Shown here in pieces: positions 18,640 through 28,746 of a DNA stretch of 44,952 bases (the stretch's first letter is position 1; each line of letters begins with the position of its first letter). Source of the DNA: Pelagibacteraceae bacterium (GTDB lineage: Bacteria > Pseudomonadota > Alphaproteobacteria > Pelagibacterales > Pelagibacteraceae); assembly GCA_011526385.1 (NCBI GenBank), contig WTIW01000049.1, positions 1-44,952 of the forward strand, given 5' to 3'. A program made the position numbers and the translations under genes. Under the pieces are notes generated by a model, which was given only the letters and a program-made list of their open reading frames with translations, was not told the origin of the DNA and ran no database searches.

Positions 18640-19467
18640 CTATTTCCACTTTGCTATTGGAGGAAGTGACATTAATATACCTTCTACGTTACCTCCGGTT
18701 TGTAATCCAAACTTTGTCCCTCTATCATATAGTAGATTAAACTCAACATATCTACCTCTCTTTAAATATTGAATTTCTTTATCTTTGGCATTCCACTTTT
18801 TATTTGATTTTTTTAAAATAATTTCTCTAAAGATATTTTTAAAGCATAAACCTACTTCTCTCACAAAGGAAAAATCTTTCTCCCAATTGTCTTTTTTATA
18901 ATCAAAAAATATACCACCGATACCTCTTGATTCTTTTCTATGAGGCAAATAAAAATATTCATCGCACCACTTTTTATACTTCTTGTAATAATTTTTATTA
19001 TGTTTATTGCACGAACTTTTCAATTCTGAATGAAACCATTTTTCTAATTTCTTATCCTTAAAGCAGGGCGTAACATCCATTCCTCCACCAAACCATCCAT
19101 GAGATGTATAGATATATCTTGTATTAAAATGCATTGCTGGCACATGTGGATTTTTCATATGCATAACTACAGAAACACCTGAGGCCCAAAAGTTTGGATT
19201 AGTATCTGTTCCAGGTATTCTTTTCCTAAATTCTTTTGAAAATTTACCGTGAACTTCAGAAAAATTTACTCCAACTTTTTCAAAAATTTTGCCATTTTCA
19301 AAAATTCTAAACTGGCCGCCACCTTCGTTTTTATTTTTTCCTCTTTTCCAATTAGTGATTTTAAATAAATTTTTTTTACCCTCTAACTCTTCTATATCCT
19401 GGCATAAAACTTCTTGAATCGTTTTAAACCAATTTCTTGCCAGTTTTTTTTTTATTTCTTTATCCAT
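18640..19467 (-). CDS. hemF: oxygen-dependent coproporphyrinogen III oxidase
   Basis: [69 protein letters not shown]. Confidence 0.97.
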   Translation of the reverse strand: MDKEIKKKLARNWFKTIQEVLCQDIEELEGKKNLFKITNWKRGKNKNEGGGQFRIFENGKIFEKVGVNFSEVHGKFSKEFRKRIPGTDTNPNFWASGVSVVMHMKNPHVPAMHFNTRYIYTSHGWFGGGMDVTPCFKDKKLEKWFHSELKSSCNKHNKNYYKKYKKWCDEYFYLPHRKESRGIGGIFFDYKKDNWEKDFSFVREVGLCFKNIFREIILKKSNKKWNAKDKEIQYLKRGRYVEFNLLYDRGTKFGLQTGGNVEGILMSLPPIAKWK

Positions 19468-19940
19468 GTTGTTTGTCTTAAATTTTCTGCGAGTGTTATA
19501 GCAACTGAAGTCGCTAAATTTAATGATCTTTTTTCCTCTATCATTGGTATCTTAATTCTATCTGTTACTCTTTTATGAACAGTCTCTGGTACCCCAGCAC
19601 TCTCTCTGCCAAAAAGAAGAGTATCATCTTTTTCAAATTTAAATGATGTTAAATTTGTTTTAGCCTTTGTAGTCATAAGCACTATTCTTTCCCCTTTTTT
19701 TTGAGCAAAGAATTCGTCTGAACTTTTGTAAAAAGTTAAATATGTTTCATCTAGATAATCCATTACTACTCTTTTAAATCTTTTGTCACTAAACAGAAAA
19801 CCACATGGTTCAATTATTTCAAGCTGTGCACCTAAACAAGCACACGTTCTTATAATTGCTGCTGTATTTTGAGGTATATCTGGCTCATAGAGTGCTATTT
19901 TGGGTCTAGAATTCTGCTGTTTATGTGTCATTGTTACCAT
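19452..19940 (-). CDS. trmL: tRNA (cytidine(34)-2'-O)-methyltransferase (SPOUT)
   Basis: ALYEPDIPQNTAAIIRTCACLGAQLEIIEPCGF, LLFGRESAGVPE, IPMIEEKRSLNLATSVAI. Confidence 0.92.
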   Translation of the reverse strand: MVTMTHKQQNSRPKIALYEPDIPQNTAAIIRTCACLGAQLEIIEPCGFLFSDKRFKRVVMDYLDETYLTFYKSSDEFFAQKKGERIVLMTTKAKTNLTSFKFEKDDTLLFGRESAGVPETVHKRVTDRIKIPMIEEKRSLNLATSVAITLAENLRQTTWIKK

Positions 19941-19999
19941 AGAAAAATATCTTTTTTCTTATAAGAAATCATATATTACCGAGTAATTAAATTAATAAG

Positions 20000-20521
20000 A
20001 TGTCAGATAATAACGATAAAAAAAAGACAGAAAGACGAGATTTTCTTTTTACAGCAACAGCAGCAGCGGGCGCAGTAGGTGTTGGAGCTGCTATTTGGCC
20101 AGTAGTTGACCAAATGAATCCTGATGCTTCAGTAAAAGCATTAGCAAGTACAGAGGTTGATATTAGCTCAGTTCAACCAGGGCAATCTTTAACTGTGTTA
20201 TGGAGAGGTAAACCAGTTTTTATTAAAAGAAGAACAGATGAAGAAATTCAAAAAGCAAGAGAAGTAAGTTTAAATGAGTTAAAAGATCCACAAAAAGATG
20301 AAGATAGAGTTCAAAAACCTGAGTGGTTAGTGATGTTAGGGGTTTGCACTCATCTTGGATGTGTTCCACTAACAGACAAAGGCGATTACAATGGCTGGTT
20401 TTGCCCATGTCATGGTTCACACTACGACACATCTGGAAGAATTAGAAAAGGACCTGCTCCTACAAACATGGAAGTTCCTAAATATGAATTTGTAAACGCT
20501 AATACAATTAAAATTGGATAA
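20000..20521 (+). CDS. petA: ubiquinol-cytochrome c reductase Rieske iron-sulfur subunit
   Basis: CTHLGCVP...CPCHGSHYD; Tat-like N-terminus [16 protein letters not shown]. Confidence 0.97.
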   Translation: MSDNNDKKKTERRDFLFTATAAAGAVGVGAAIWPVVDQMNPDASVKALASTEVDISSVQPGQSLTVLWRGKPVFIKRRTDEEIQKAREVSLNELKDPQKDEDRVQKPEWLVMLGVCTHLGCVPLTDKGDYNGWFCPCHGSHYDTSGRIRKGPAPTNMEVPKYEFVNANTIKIG

Positions 20522-20527
20522 TTAAAA

Positions 20528-21790
20528 ATGAGTGATCACGAATACACACCTAGTTCAAAATTTGGAAAATGGTTTAATGATAGGCTGCCATTATTATCTT
20601 TAGCAAACCACCTCACAGATTATCCAACACCAAAAAATTTAAATTATTGGTGGACTTTTGGTGGAATACTTACTTTTTGCTTAATTACTCAAATCGTAAC
20701 AGGATTAGTTCTAGCAATGCATTACATTGCTCATGTTGATCACGCATTCAGCAGTGTTGAACACATTATGAGAGATGTAAATTATGGTTGGCTGTTAAGA
20801 TATGTTCATGCAAATGGAGCATCTATGTTTTTCTTAGCTGTTTATATTCATATCTTTAGAGCTTTGTTTTATGGATCTTATAAGGCTCCAAGAGAAATTA
20901 TATGGATAATTGGTATAATTATTTATCTATTAATGATGGCTGCAGCATTCATGGGCTATGTATTGCCATGGGGACAAATGAGTTTTTGGGGAGCAACAGT
21001 AATAACAAATTTATTTAGTGCAATTCCTCTTGTTGGAGAAAGTATAACTACTTGGTTGTGGGGAGGTTATTCAGTAGATAATCCAACCCTTACAAGATTT
21101 TTTACACTTCACTATTTAATTCCTTTTTTAATTTTAGGTTTAGTGGTTCTTCATATTTGGGCGTTGCATGTTCCAGGAAATAATAATCCTGTTGGAATAG
21201 ATATTAAAAAGCCTTCAAAGGATACAGTTCCATTCCATCCCTATATTGTAATAAAAGATGCTTTTGCCTTATTAATGTTTTTAATTCTTTTTGCGATGTT
21301 TGTATTTTATTCTCCAAATGTATTAGGACATGCGGATAATTATATTGAGGCAAATCCATTAGTTACACCTGCACACATTGTACCAGAATGGTATTTACTT
21401 CCTTTTTATGCAATCTTAAGATCTGTTCCAGATAAATTAATGGGCGTAATCGCAATGCTATCAGCAATATTAATTTTAGCTGCACTACCTTGGTTAGATA
21501 CATCTAAAGTAAGATCAGCAGTATTTAGACCTTTGTATAAGCAATTTTATTGGATATTGGTTTTAGATGTATTGGTGCTTGGGTACGTAGGTGCTATGCC
21601 GGCCGAGGGACTATATTTGTTAATTGCAAGAATAGGTACCGTATATTATTTTGCACATTTTTTAATAATTCTTCCAGTTCTTGGGTTAAAAGAAAAAACT
21701 CTTCCTTTACCATTAAGTATTTCTGAACCTATATTAGGTGGTTCTCCCAACTTAGCTGCCGCAAGAAATAAAGAAGAGAAAATAAACTAA
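20528..21790 (+). CDS. petB: cytochrome b
   Basis: [42 protein letters not shown]. Confidence 0.97.
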   Translation: MSDHEYTPSSKFGKWFNDRLPLLSLANHLTDYPTPKNLNYWWTFGGILTFCLITQIVTGLVLAMHYIAHVDHAFSSVEHIMRDVNYGWLLRYVHANGASMFFLAVYIHIFRALFYGSYKAPREIIWIIGIIIYLLMMAAAFMGYVLPWGQMSFWGATVITNLFSAIPLVGESITTWLWGGYSVDNPTLTRFFTLHYLIPFLILGLVVLHIWALHVPGNNNPVGIDIKKPSKDTVPFHPYIVIKDAFALLMFLILFAMFVFYSPNVLGHADNYIEANPLVTPAHIVPEWYLLPFYAILRSVPDKLMGVIAMLSAILILAALPWLDTSKVRSAVFRPLYKQFYWILVLDVLVLGYVGAMPAEGLYLLIARIGTVYYFAHFLIILPVLGLKEKTLPLPLSISEPILGGSPNLAAARNKEEKIN

Positions 21791-22567
21791 GTGAGAAATA
21801 TTTTTAAAATATCAACTTTTTTAATTTTATTAGTTTTTTCAAAAGCTTATGCAGCTGAAAATAATGCTAAATTATTAAAAACCGATTGGACATTTAAAGG
21901 GCTTTTTGGAAAATTTGATAGAGGTTCTTTGCAAAGAGGATATCAAGTCTATACAGAAGTTTGTGCATCATGCCACTCAATGAAGTATTTAACTTATAGA
22001 AATTTAGCAGAAAAGGGTGGTCCAGAATTTTCTGAGGCAGAGGCAAAAGCAATAGCTGCAAATTTTGAAGTTACAGATGGTCCAGATAGTACTGGAGAAA
22101 TGTTTACAAGACCAGCAAAGCTCTCAGACAAATTTGTTATGCCATATGCTAACGATGAAGAGGCAAAATCTGCAAATGGAGGAGCTTATCCTCCTGATAT
22201 GTCTGTTTTAGTTAAAGCAAGAAAAGGTGGTGCTGACTATATCTATTCACTTTTGCTTGGTTATGAAGATCCACCATCAGATGTAAAATTAGACGATGGT
22301 GTTTATTACAATAAATTTATGTATGGCAATAAAATTAAAATGCCAGCACCGTTATCTGATGATTTGATTGAATATTCAGATGGTACTAAGGCAACAAAAG
22401 AACAGATGTCAAAAGATGTTGTAAATTTCTTAATGTGGTCTGCAGAACCTCATTTAGAGCAAAGACATAAAACTGGTTTTAGAGTGATAGCTTATTTGAT
22501 TATTTTAACAGTGCTTGTTTATTTCAGTATGAAAAAGATTTGGTCACGTGTTGAATCTAAAGTTTAA
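21791..22567 (+). CDS. petC: cytochrome c1 (GTG start)
   Basis: VCASCHSMKYLTYRNL heme motif; C-terminal TM anchor. Confidence 0.96.
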   Translation: MRNIFKISTFLILLVFSKAYAAENNAKLLKTDWTFKGLFGKFDRGSLQRGYQVYTEVCASCHSMKYLTYRNLAEKGGPEFSEAEAKAIAANFEVTDGPDSTGEMFTRPAKLSDKFVMPYANDEEAKSANGGAYPPDMSVLVKARKGGADYIYSLLLGYEDPPSDVKLDDGVYYNKFMYGNKIKMPAPLSDDLIEYSDGTKATKEQMSKDVVNFLMWSAEPHLEQRHKTGFRVIAYLIILTVLVYFSMKKIWSRVESKV

Positions 22568-23620
22568 AATATCTCCATCTTTAACAATATAATCTTTTCC
22601 CTCTAATCTCATTTTTCCATTTTCTTTAGATTTTACCCATCCTTCATTGCTCACAAAATCGTCATAAGAAACAGTTTCTGCTCTAATAAAACCTTTTTCA
22701 AAGTCTGTATGTATTTCTCCTGCTGCTTTTGGAGCGGTACAATTTGTGGTAATAGTCCAAGCCCTAGACTCCTCTGGACCAGATGTAAAAAAGGTTTCTA
22801 AAGATAATAAATTATAACCTTTTTTAATTAAATTATTTAAACCAGTTTCCTTTATATTTAACATCTCCATAAAATTTTTCTTCTCATTGTCATCACCCAG
22901 TTCATTAATTTGGTTTTCTATATCAGCAGAAATTATTAGAGTATTTTGATCACCAAACTTACTAATGAATTCATCTGTGTATTTATTTCCTTTTGCAATA
23001 CTTTCTTCATCCACATTGCATACATACAACTTAGGTTTTGTAGTTAGTAAACCACATTGCTTTATATCCTTCAGTTCAAATTCACTATTCAATAGTTCTA
23101 GATCTTTGTCTTCATTTATTAAATTCATAGCTTTTTCAAGAATTTCTATTTGAACTTCTTCTATGTTTTTTCTATTTTTTTTATCTATTCTTTTCTGAAT
23201 AGACTCTAAGTCTGCTAATTTCATTTCTGTTTCAATAATTTCAAGATCCCTAATTGGGTTTACATCTGGGTTTACATTCTGAATATCATCAGAATCAAAA
23301 CATCTAATCATATGTATAATTGCATCCACTTCTCTTATGTGTGATAAAAACTTATTTCCTAATCCTTCTCCTTTAGAGGCACCTTTAACTAAACCTGCTA
23401 TATCAACAAAAGAAATTGTAGTATGAATCTTTTTTTTTGAACTTGAAATATCTACCAACTTATCAAGTCTTTCATCAGGTACTGGTACTAAACCTATATT
23501 TGGGTCAATCGTACAAAAAGGGAAGTTTGCGGCTTGAGCCTTGCTTGAATTTGTGAGTGCATTAAATAAAGTTGATTTACCAACATTAGGCAAACCTACT
23601 ATTCCACACTTAAAACCCAT
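22544..23620 (-). CDS. ychF: redox-regulated ATPase YchF
   Basis: [39 protein letters not shown]-terminal [12 protein letters not shown]. Confidence 0.97.
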   Translation of the reverse strand: MGFKCGIVGLPNVGKSTLFNALTNSSKAQAANFPFCTIDPNIGLVPVPDERLDKLVDISSSKKKIHTTISFVDIAGLVKGASKGEGLGNKFLSHIREVDAIIHMIRCFDSDDIQNVNPDVNPIRDLEIIETEMKLADLESIQKRIDKKNRKNIEEVQIEILEKAMNLINEDKDLELLNSEFELKDIKQCGLLTTKPKLYVCNVDEESIAKGNKYTDEFISKFGDQNTLIISADIENQINELGDDNEKKNFMEMLNIKETGLNNLIKKGYNLLSLETFFTSGPEESRAWTITTNCTAPKAAGEIHTDFEKGFIRAETVSYDDFVSNEGWVKSKENGKMRLEGKDYIVKDGDILNFRFNT

Positions 23621-23624
23621 TGAG

Positions 23625-24185
23625 CTAATTATTATTTACAGTGCTAGAAAATAAATCTAATTTTTTATCAATTAGAATAGATAAGGAGTCTATTATATTT
23701 GAAGTTATCTTTTCAAGATGCTCTTGCTCATCATCTGAAAAGTCATTAAGAACGTAGTCCGAAACTGATATTTTATTTTCTGGTTTACCAATACCAATTC
23801 TTACCCTTGAATAATCTTTTCCTATAAATTTGTCTATAGATGCTATCCCGTTGTGCCCAGCACTTGATCCACCAAATTTTGCTTTAATTTTTCCAAATTC
23901 AACATCCAAATCATCGTGAAAGACAATTACATCTTCAGCATCCATTTTGAAATATTCAAGCAATTCTCTAATGCATATCCCAGAATTATTCATAAATGTG
24001 AGAGGTTTAATTGCATAAATTTTTTTATCACCAATAGTGCCAGTGGTGAGTAAGCCTTTGAATTTGGGTTTTTGTTTAGAAAGACCAAACTTTTGATTTA
24101 TGGCATCAACAATTTTGAAACCAACATTGTGCCTATTATTATTTGAGTTTGGTGTAGGGTTACCTAGGCCGACTAGTAACAGCAT
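23625..24185 (-). CDS. pth: peptidyl-tRNA hydrolase
   Basis: LLLVGLGNPTPNSNNNRHNVGFKIVD; HDDLDVEFGKIKAKFGGSSAGHNGIASI. Confidence 0.97.
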   Translation of the reverse strand: MLLLVGLGNPTPNSNNNRHNVGFKIVDAINQKFGLSKQKPKFKGLLTTGTIGDKKIYAIKPLTFMNNSGICIRELLEYFKMDAEDVIVFHDDLDVEFGKIKAKFGGSSAGHNGIASIDKFIGKDYSRVRIGIGKPENKISVSDYVLNDFSDDEQEHLEKITSNIIDSLSILIDKKLDLFSSTVNNN

Positions 24186-24220
24186 AAAAAATTAGATTTG
24201 TTTAAATTCCACTATTAAGA

Positions 24221-24916
24221 TTATTTTTTCTCAGCAGCTGGTTTTGCTTCATCTTTAGCTTTGTCGTCTCCCTCTGCTGGCTTATCACCATCAGCAGCTT
24301 GAGCTTCGCCTGCTGCAGCCTCTTCAGTTGCTTCTGCAGGTTTCTCTGGTTCTTTAACGACTGTTGGAGCTGCAATTGTAGCAATTACAAAATCTCTACC
24401 TTGAATTGTTGGTGTTACATTTTCAGGTAATTTAATAAAAGAAATTTTTATACTTGCTCCGATCTCTAAACCACCAAGATCAACAACTAACTCAGTTGGA
24501 ATATTTTCTGTAGGACACTTAAGTTCAACTTTTCTTCTTACTATATTTAATACACCACCTCTTTTTAAACCAGGCGATGTTTCATGATTAATAAATCTTA
24601 CCGGAATTTCTAGAATTATTTTTGCACCTTTTACAATTCTTAAAAAATCTACATGAATAGGATCATCAGTAACTGTATCGAAAGTAATATCTCTTGGTAG
24701 AACCTTTTGCTCTTTTCCATCTAAGTTTAATGAGATTACATTTGATAGGAAATTTTCTTTGTGTATCAAGCTATTAACTTCTTTTTTTGAAAGTGAAATT
24801 TTTTCGTTAGGATTTTCTCCACCATAAATAATTCCAGGGACTTGTCCTTTTTCCCTTAAGAGATTAACTTGGCCTTTAGTTTCTGTAGTTCTTATTGTAG
24901 CTTGAATTGTACTCAT
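24221..24916 (-). CDS. rplY: 50S ribosomal protein L25/CTC
   Basis: GQVNLLREKGQVPGIIYGG; CTC-like second domain; acidic Ala/Glu-rich tail. Confidence 0.93.
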   Translation of the reverse strand: MSTIQATIRTTETKGQVNLLREKGQVPGIIYGGENPNEKISLSKKEVNSLIHKENFLSNVISLNLDGKEQKVLPRDITFDTVTDDPIHVDFLRIVKGAKIILEIPVRFINHETSPGLKRGGVLNIVRRKVELKCPTENIPTELVVDLGGLEIGASIKISFIKLPENVTPTIQGRDFVIATIAAPTVVKEPEKPAEATEEAAAGEAQAADGDKPAEGDDKAKDEAKPAAEKK

Positions 24917-24961
24917 AAAAATGAGGGGTTTTAACTTATGAAATCTATATTTACAAGTAAA

Positions 24962-25894
24962 TTATTTGAACAAATCAGATACTGATGTTGAATTAGATAT
25001 TCGTTTTATTGCCTCTCCAACAAGATTTGAAATAGTCAATACCTCAATATTTTTAGTATTTTTCACTTTATTTGAATTGTCTATTGTATCTGTAATTACA
25101 AGATTTTTAATATTAGATTTTTTAATTTTATCTATCGCATTCCCACTTAATACCCCGTGAGTTACATACACATGAACGTCCTTTGCGCCTCTTTTTTTAA
25201 GTGCAGCTGCAGCATTAACAATAGTCCCACCAGAGTCGATAATATCATCAACTAATATACAGGTTTTTCCTTTAACGTTTCCTATAACATTCATAACTTC
25301 AGATTTTCCCGGCGCTGGTCTTCTTTTATCTACAATTGCAAGCTCAACATGTAGCATTTTTCCTAGTGCTCTAGCTCTTGCAGTTCCACCTACATCAGGA
25401 GCAACACAAATTAAATTTTTTGTTTTTAATTTTTTTTTAATATGCCTAGCAAATATTGGTGTAGCAAATAGGTTATCTACTGGAATATCAAAGAAACCTT
25501 GTATTTGTCCAGAATGAAGATCTATTGTTACAATTCTGTCTGCTCCTGCTTTAGTAATTAAATTGGAAACTAATTTTGCAGATATTGAAGTTCTTGGAAC
25601 AACTTTTCTGTCCTGTCTAGCATATCCAAAATAAGGAATTACAGCAGTTATATTTTTAGCAGATGATCTTTTGAGCGCATCTATACACAATAACAGTTCC
25701 ATTAAATTATCATTCGCCGGAGAAGAAACTGATTGAATTATAAATATGCTATTTCCTCTAATATTTTCATTTATTTCTATATAAATTTCACCATCTGAAA
25801 ATTTTCTTATACTTGAGTTAACAAGTCTATTTTTAAGATACTTGGATATTTTTTGACTAAGGTTTTTATTACTATTACCAGTGAGAAGCTTCAT
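24962..25894 (-). CDS. prs: ribose-phosphate pyrophosphokinase
   Basis: FSDGEIYIEI, PYFGYARQDRK, PRPP loop CILVDDIIDSGGTI. Confidence 0.97.
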   Translation of the reverse strand: MKLLTGNSNKNLSQKISKYLKNRLVNSSIRKFSDGEIYIEINENIRGNSIFIIQSVSSPANDNLMELLLCIDALKRSSAKNITAVIPYFGYARQDRKVVPRTSISAKLVSNLITKAGADRIVTIDLHSGQIQGFFDIPVDNLFATPIFARHIKKKLKTKNLICVAPDVGGTARARALGKMLHVELAIVDKRRPAPGKSEVMNVIGNVKGKTCILVDDIIDSGGTIVNAAAALKKRGAKDVHVYVTHGVLSGNAIDKIKKSNIKNLVITDTIDNSNKVKNTKNIEVLTISNLVGEAIKRISNSTSVSDLFK

Positions 25895-25908
25895 TTTTTT
25901 GAATAAAT

Positions 25909-26661
25909 TTATTTAATCATAATTATAGAAATATTTCTACCATAATCATTAAATTTATTTTTAATTGATCTTCTTGAGCTAAAGAAATTGTTTTTTTTTG
26001 GAAAAGTGTTTTTGTGTATAATTTCAATTTTTTTTACTTTCATGTTAATTAACTGAGATTTAATATAAGAGTTTAAACTAAAAAAAATTTTTTTTTTAAA
26101 AAATTTAAAAAATTTTATATTTTTTTTTGATTTTTGCAGAAATTTATTTAAAAAATCTTTTTTTACCTCATAATTTTTTATAGAAATACACGGACCCACA
26201 ACAGCAATAAGATCTTTAGATTTTGAGCCTTTTTGATTTAATTTATTAATAGTTTTTCCAATTATATCTTTAAAAGCCCCTTTCCAGCCAGCATGTAAGG
26301 CAGCAATAATTTTTTTCTTAGGGTCAAAGATTAAAATTGGGGCACAGTCTGCAGTTAATATTCCTAATGCTAATTTTTTTCGATTTGTAATAAGGCCATC
26401 ACCGATCCTTCTTATTTTAAAAATATCACGTACATTAATTACTTTGTTACTATGAACTTGATTTAAAAGGATTATATTTTGTTTGGTAGTATTAATTTGT
26501 TTTGCTACTTTTTCTAAATTTCGAACAACATTTTTTTTAAGATCTTTTGAGCCAATTCCACAATTCAAACTTTCATAAATTCCTTTGGAGAAACCTCCTT
26601 TAGAATTAAAGAAACCATGCTCAATTTCATCAAATTTATTTAATAACTTGGACTTAAACAT
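25909..26661 (-). CDS. pgeF: YfiH/PgeF-family multicopper polyphenol oxidase-like (laccase domain) protein
   Basis: LNQVHSNKV, LTADCAPILIFDPKKKIIAALHAGWKGAFKDII. Confidence 0.9.
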   Translation of the reverse strand: MFKSKLLNKFDEIEHGFFNSKGGFSKGIYESLNCGIGSKDLKKNVVRNLEKVAKQINTTKQNIILLNQVHSNKVINVRDIFKIRRIGDGLITNRKKLALGILTADCAPILIFDPKKKIIAALHAGWKGAFKDIIGKTINKLNQKGSKSKDLIAVVGPCISIKNYEVKKDFLNKFLQKSKKNIKFFKFFKKKIFFSLNSYIKSQLINMKVKKIEIIHKNTFPKKNNFFSSRRSIKNKFNDYGRNISIIMIK

Positions 26662-27692
26662 TAAAATCCCATACTGAAATTATTTTGTCTATTTGTGACA
26701 AACATTACTTTAAATAGCTCGCCCATTTGTTGACTATCGATAAGTCTTTGAACTCTGTAATACAAATCTGTTTTTTGATGGAAGGTTAAATTTTTACTTA
26801 AAATTTCAGCTCTATGGAGTATTCCCATATTAATCAAAAACTTTCTTTGGGAAATAATTTTTATTTTATCTAACTTTTTATTAAACTTTTTTTTATAAAA
26901 ATTGAAATTTAAAAGGTGCGTTATGTCTGATTGATATATATTTTTGAGAATATCTGTTTTTTTATGATTTTTAACACTTTGAACTGTATCCAGCATTTTT
27001 TTTCCTAAATATCCATAATCTATAATTAGAGCACCTCCATTATTTTTCTTAATTATTTTTGAAATTTCACTAATTTTTTCGTTAGATCTTGGCGAAAATT
27101 CTATAAATTTTTCATTCTTTTGAACCTTCTCACCTAAATTTTTTTCTATTTCGTGAAATTTTATTTCTTCATCTTTAAATTCATATTTGTCTTTATTTTT
27201 AACTACATATCTTTCGTACCATGCTTTACCCAATTTCTTATATTGCTTTACTGGTAAAGCATCAAAAAATTCATTTGCAATTATTATTGTAGGAAAGCTT
27301 TTTATTTTGTTTAGTTTATCAATCCACTTTATTTTAAATAATCTATTTTTTTTCTTTTGTATTTTCATTAATTGTGGACTTTTTTCTAAAATATAAAATT
27401 CACAACTTTTTTTAAATATTTCAAAATTTTTTAATGACTTATTAATTTGAAACATCATTTCCCCAGTACCAGCTCCAAGCTCTATGATATTAATTTTCTT
27501 TGGTTTTCCTAAATTTTCCCAAAATCCAACCAACCAAATTGATATCATCTCTGAAAATAGTACTGATATTTCTGGCGCTGTAATAAAATCACCTTTGTTT
27601 CCAATAGGATTATTTTTCATATAGTAGCCATTGCTTTTGTCATACAAAGAATGTTCTATAAATTTATCTAATGAAAATTTATTTTTTCTCAT
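26661..27692 (-). CDS. MidA/NDUFAF7-type SAM-dependent methyltransferase
   Basis: YYMKNNPIGNKGDFITAPEISVLFSEMI, IELGAGTGEMM, IIANEFFDALPVKQYKK. Confidence 0.9.
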   Translation of the reverse strand: MRKNKFSLDKFIEHSLYDKSNGYYMKNNPIGNKGDFITAPEISVLFSEMISIWLVGFWENLGKPKKINIIELGAGTGEMMFQINKSLKNFEIFKKSCEFYILEKSPQLMKIQKKKNRLFKIKWIDKLNKIKSFPTIIIANEFFDALPVKQYKKLGKAWYERYVVKNKDKYEFKDEEIKFHEIEKNLGEKVQKNEKFIEFSPRSNEKISEISKIIKKNNGGALIIDYGYLGKKMLDTVQSVKNHKKTDILKNIYQSDITHLLNFNFYKKKFNKKLDKIKIISQRKFLINMGILHRAEILSKNLTFHQKTDLYYRVQRLIDSQQMGELFKVMFVTNRQNNFSMGF

Positions 27693-28449
27693 ATTTTAGA
27701 AAATATAAATATATTCCCATTAAGAACGTAAATATGCTGATTACTTGACCCATTGTAAAATTGAATATAATAAATCCAAGTTGCGGGTCAGGCTCTCTTG
27801 TAAACTCAACTAAAAACCTAAATAAAGAATACAAAATCAAAAAAATAGAAGATATTAAACCACTTTGTCTTGATAGATTTTTATACAGATAATTTAATAT
27901 TAAAAATAATAATATTCCCTCTAAAAATGCTTCATAAAGTTGAGAAGGATGTCTATTTAAGCTATCAATCTTTATAAATTTAACAGACCATATCACATCT
28001 GTTTCTCTTCCAAAGAGTTCTGAATTAATAAAATTAGAAATTCTTCCAAGAAAAATTCCTATAGGAGCTGTTACCGCAACTAAGTCTAAAAAGTAAAACG
28101 GCGAACTATCTCTATTTTTACAGAAAATTATTGTTACAATTATAATTCCAATTAAAGCCCCATGAAAAGACATTCCTCCATTCCAGATCATGAGTATCTC
28201 TAAAGGATTATTAATATAGTACTTAAAATTATAAATAATTACGTAACCTAATCTTCCACCTATAATTATTCCTATAATTATGTATGTTATGTAGTCATCA
28301 AATGCGTTCTTTAATTTAGGATCTTTAATTAAAAATCTATTGCAATAGAACCAACCCAAAATAAGACCAATAATATAAGCTAACGAGTACCATCTAATTT
28401 CAAAAGAAAATACTTGAAAAGCTACAGGATCAAAATTATTGATAAACAT
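27679..28449 (-). CDS. lgt: prolipoprotein diacylglyceryl transferase
   Basis: RWYSLAYIIGL, GGRLGYVIIYN, WNGGMSFHGALIGI, GRISNFINSELFGRETD. Confidence 0.97.
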   Translation of the reverse strand: MFINNFDPVAFQVFSFEIRWYSLAYIIGLILGWFYCNRFLIKDPKLKNAFDDYITYIIIGIIIGGRLGYVIIYNFKYYINNPLEILMIWNGGMSFHGALIGIIIVTIIFCKNRDSSPFYFLDLVAVTAPIGIFLGRISNFINSELFGRETDVIWSVKFIKIDSLNRHPSQLYEAFLEGILLFLILNYLYKNLSRQSGLISSIFLILYSLFRFLVEFTREPDPQLGFIIFNFTMGQVISIFTFLMGIYLYFLKYEKK

Positions 28450-28494
28450 TATTATTAGATATTATAAACAATAAAAATTAAGTAATTAATTATT

Positions 28495-28746
28495 ATGTCA
28501 AAATCAAGGTTTGTATTTGATAAATTTGCAAAACTTTTAGAACAGGGTCTTGTAAACTATAAAGATCTCAGTGATGAAGTTATAAGCATTCTAAAATCTA
28601 AAAGAGATGAAATAGTATTTAGAATGAAATTAGCTAGTAAAGAAGAAATAGATATTCTTAACAAACGAATAAGTAACCTTGAAAAAAAAATTGATCAGTT
28701 AAGCAAAGTTAAAAAAACAAAGAAAACTAAAAAGGCAAAGAGATAG
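28495..28746 (+). CDS. ubiK: UbiK/BMFP-family accessory factor (small coiled-coil protein)
   Basis: 83 aa; MKLASKEEIDILNKRISNLEKKIDQLSK C-terminal coiled coil of BMFP type. Confidence 0.65.
   Translation: MSKSRFVFDKFAKLLEQGLVNYKDLSDEVISILKSKRDEIVFRMKLASKEEIDILNKRISNLEKKIDQLSKVKKTKKTKKAKR

Noticed and set aside
24202-24384. Gln/Leu-rich 60-aa ORF in an alternate frame of rplY
   Set aside because: Alternate frame of the low-complexity L25 tail
26080-26160. Long A/T homopolymers in pgeF suggesting a frameshift or slippage site
   Set aside because: The reading frame is intact through the region and encodes a plausible K/F-rich linker; homopolymers are common throughout the window
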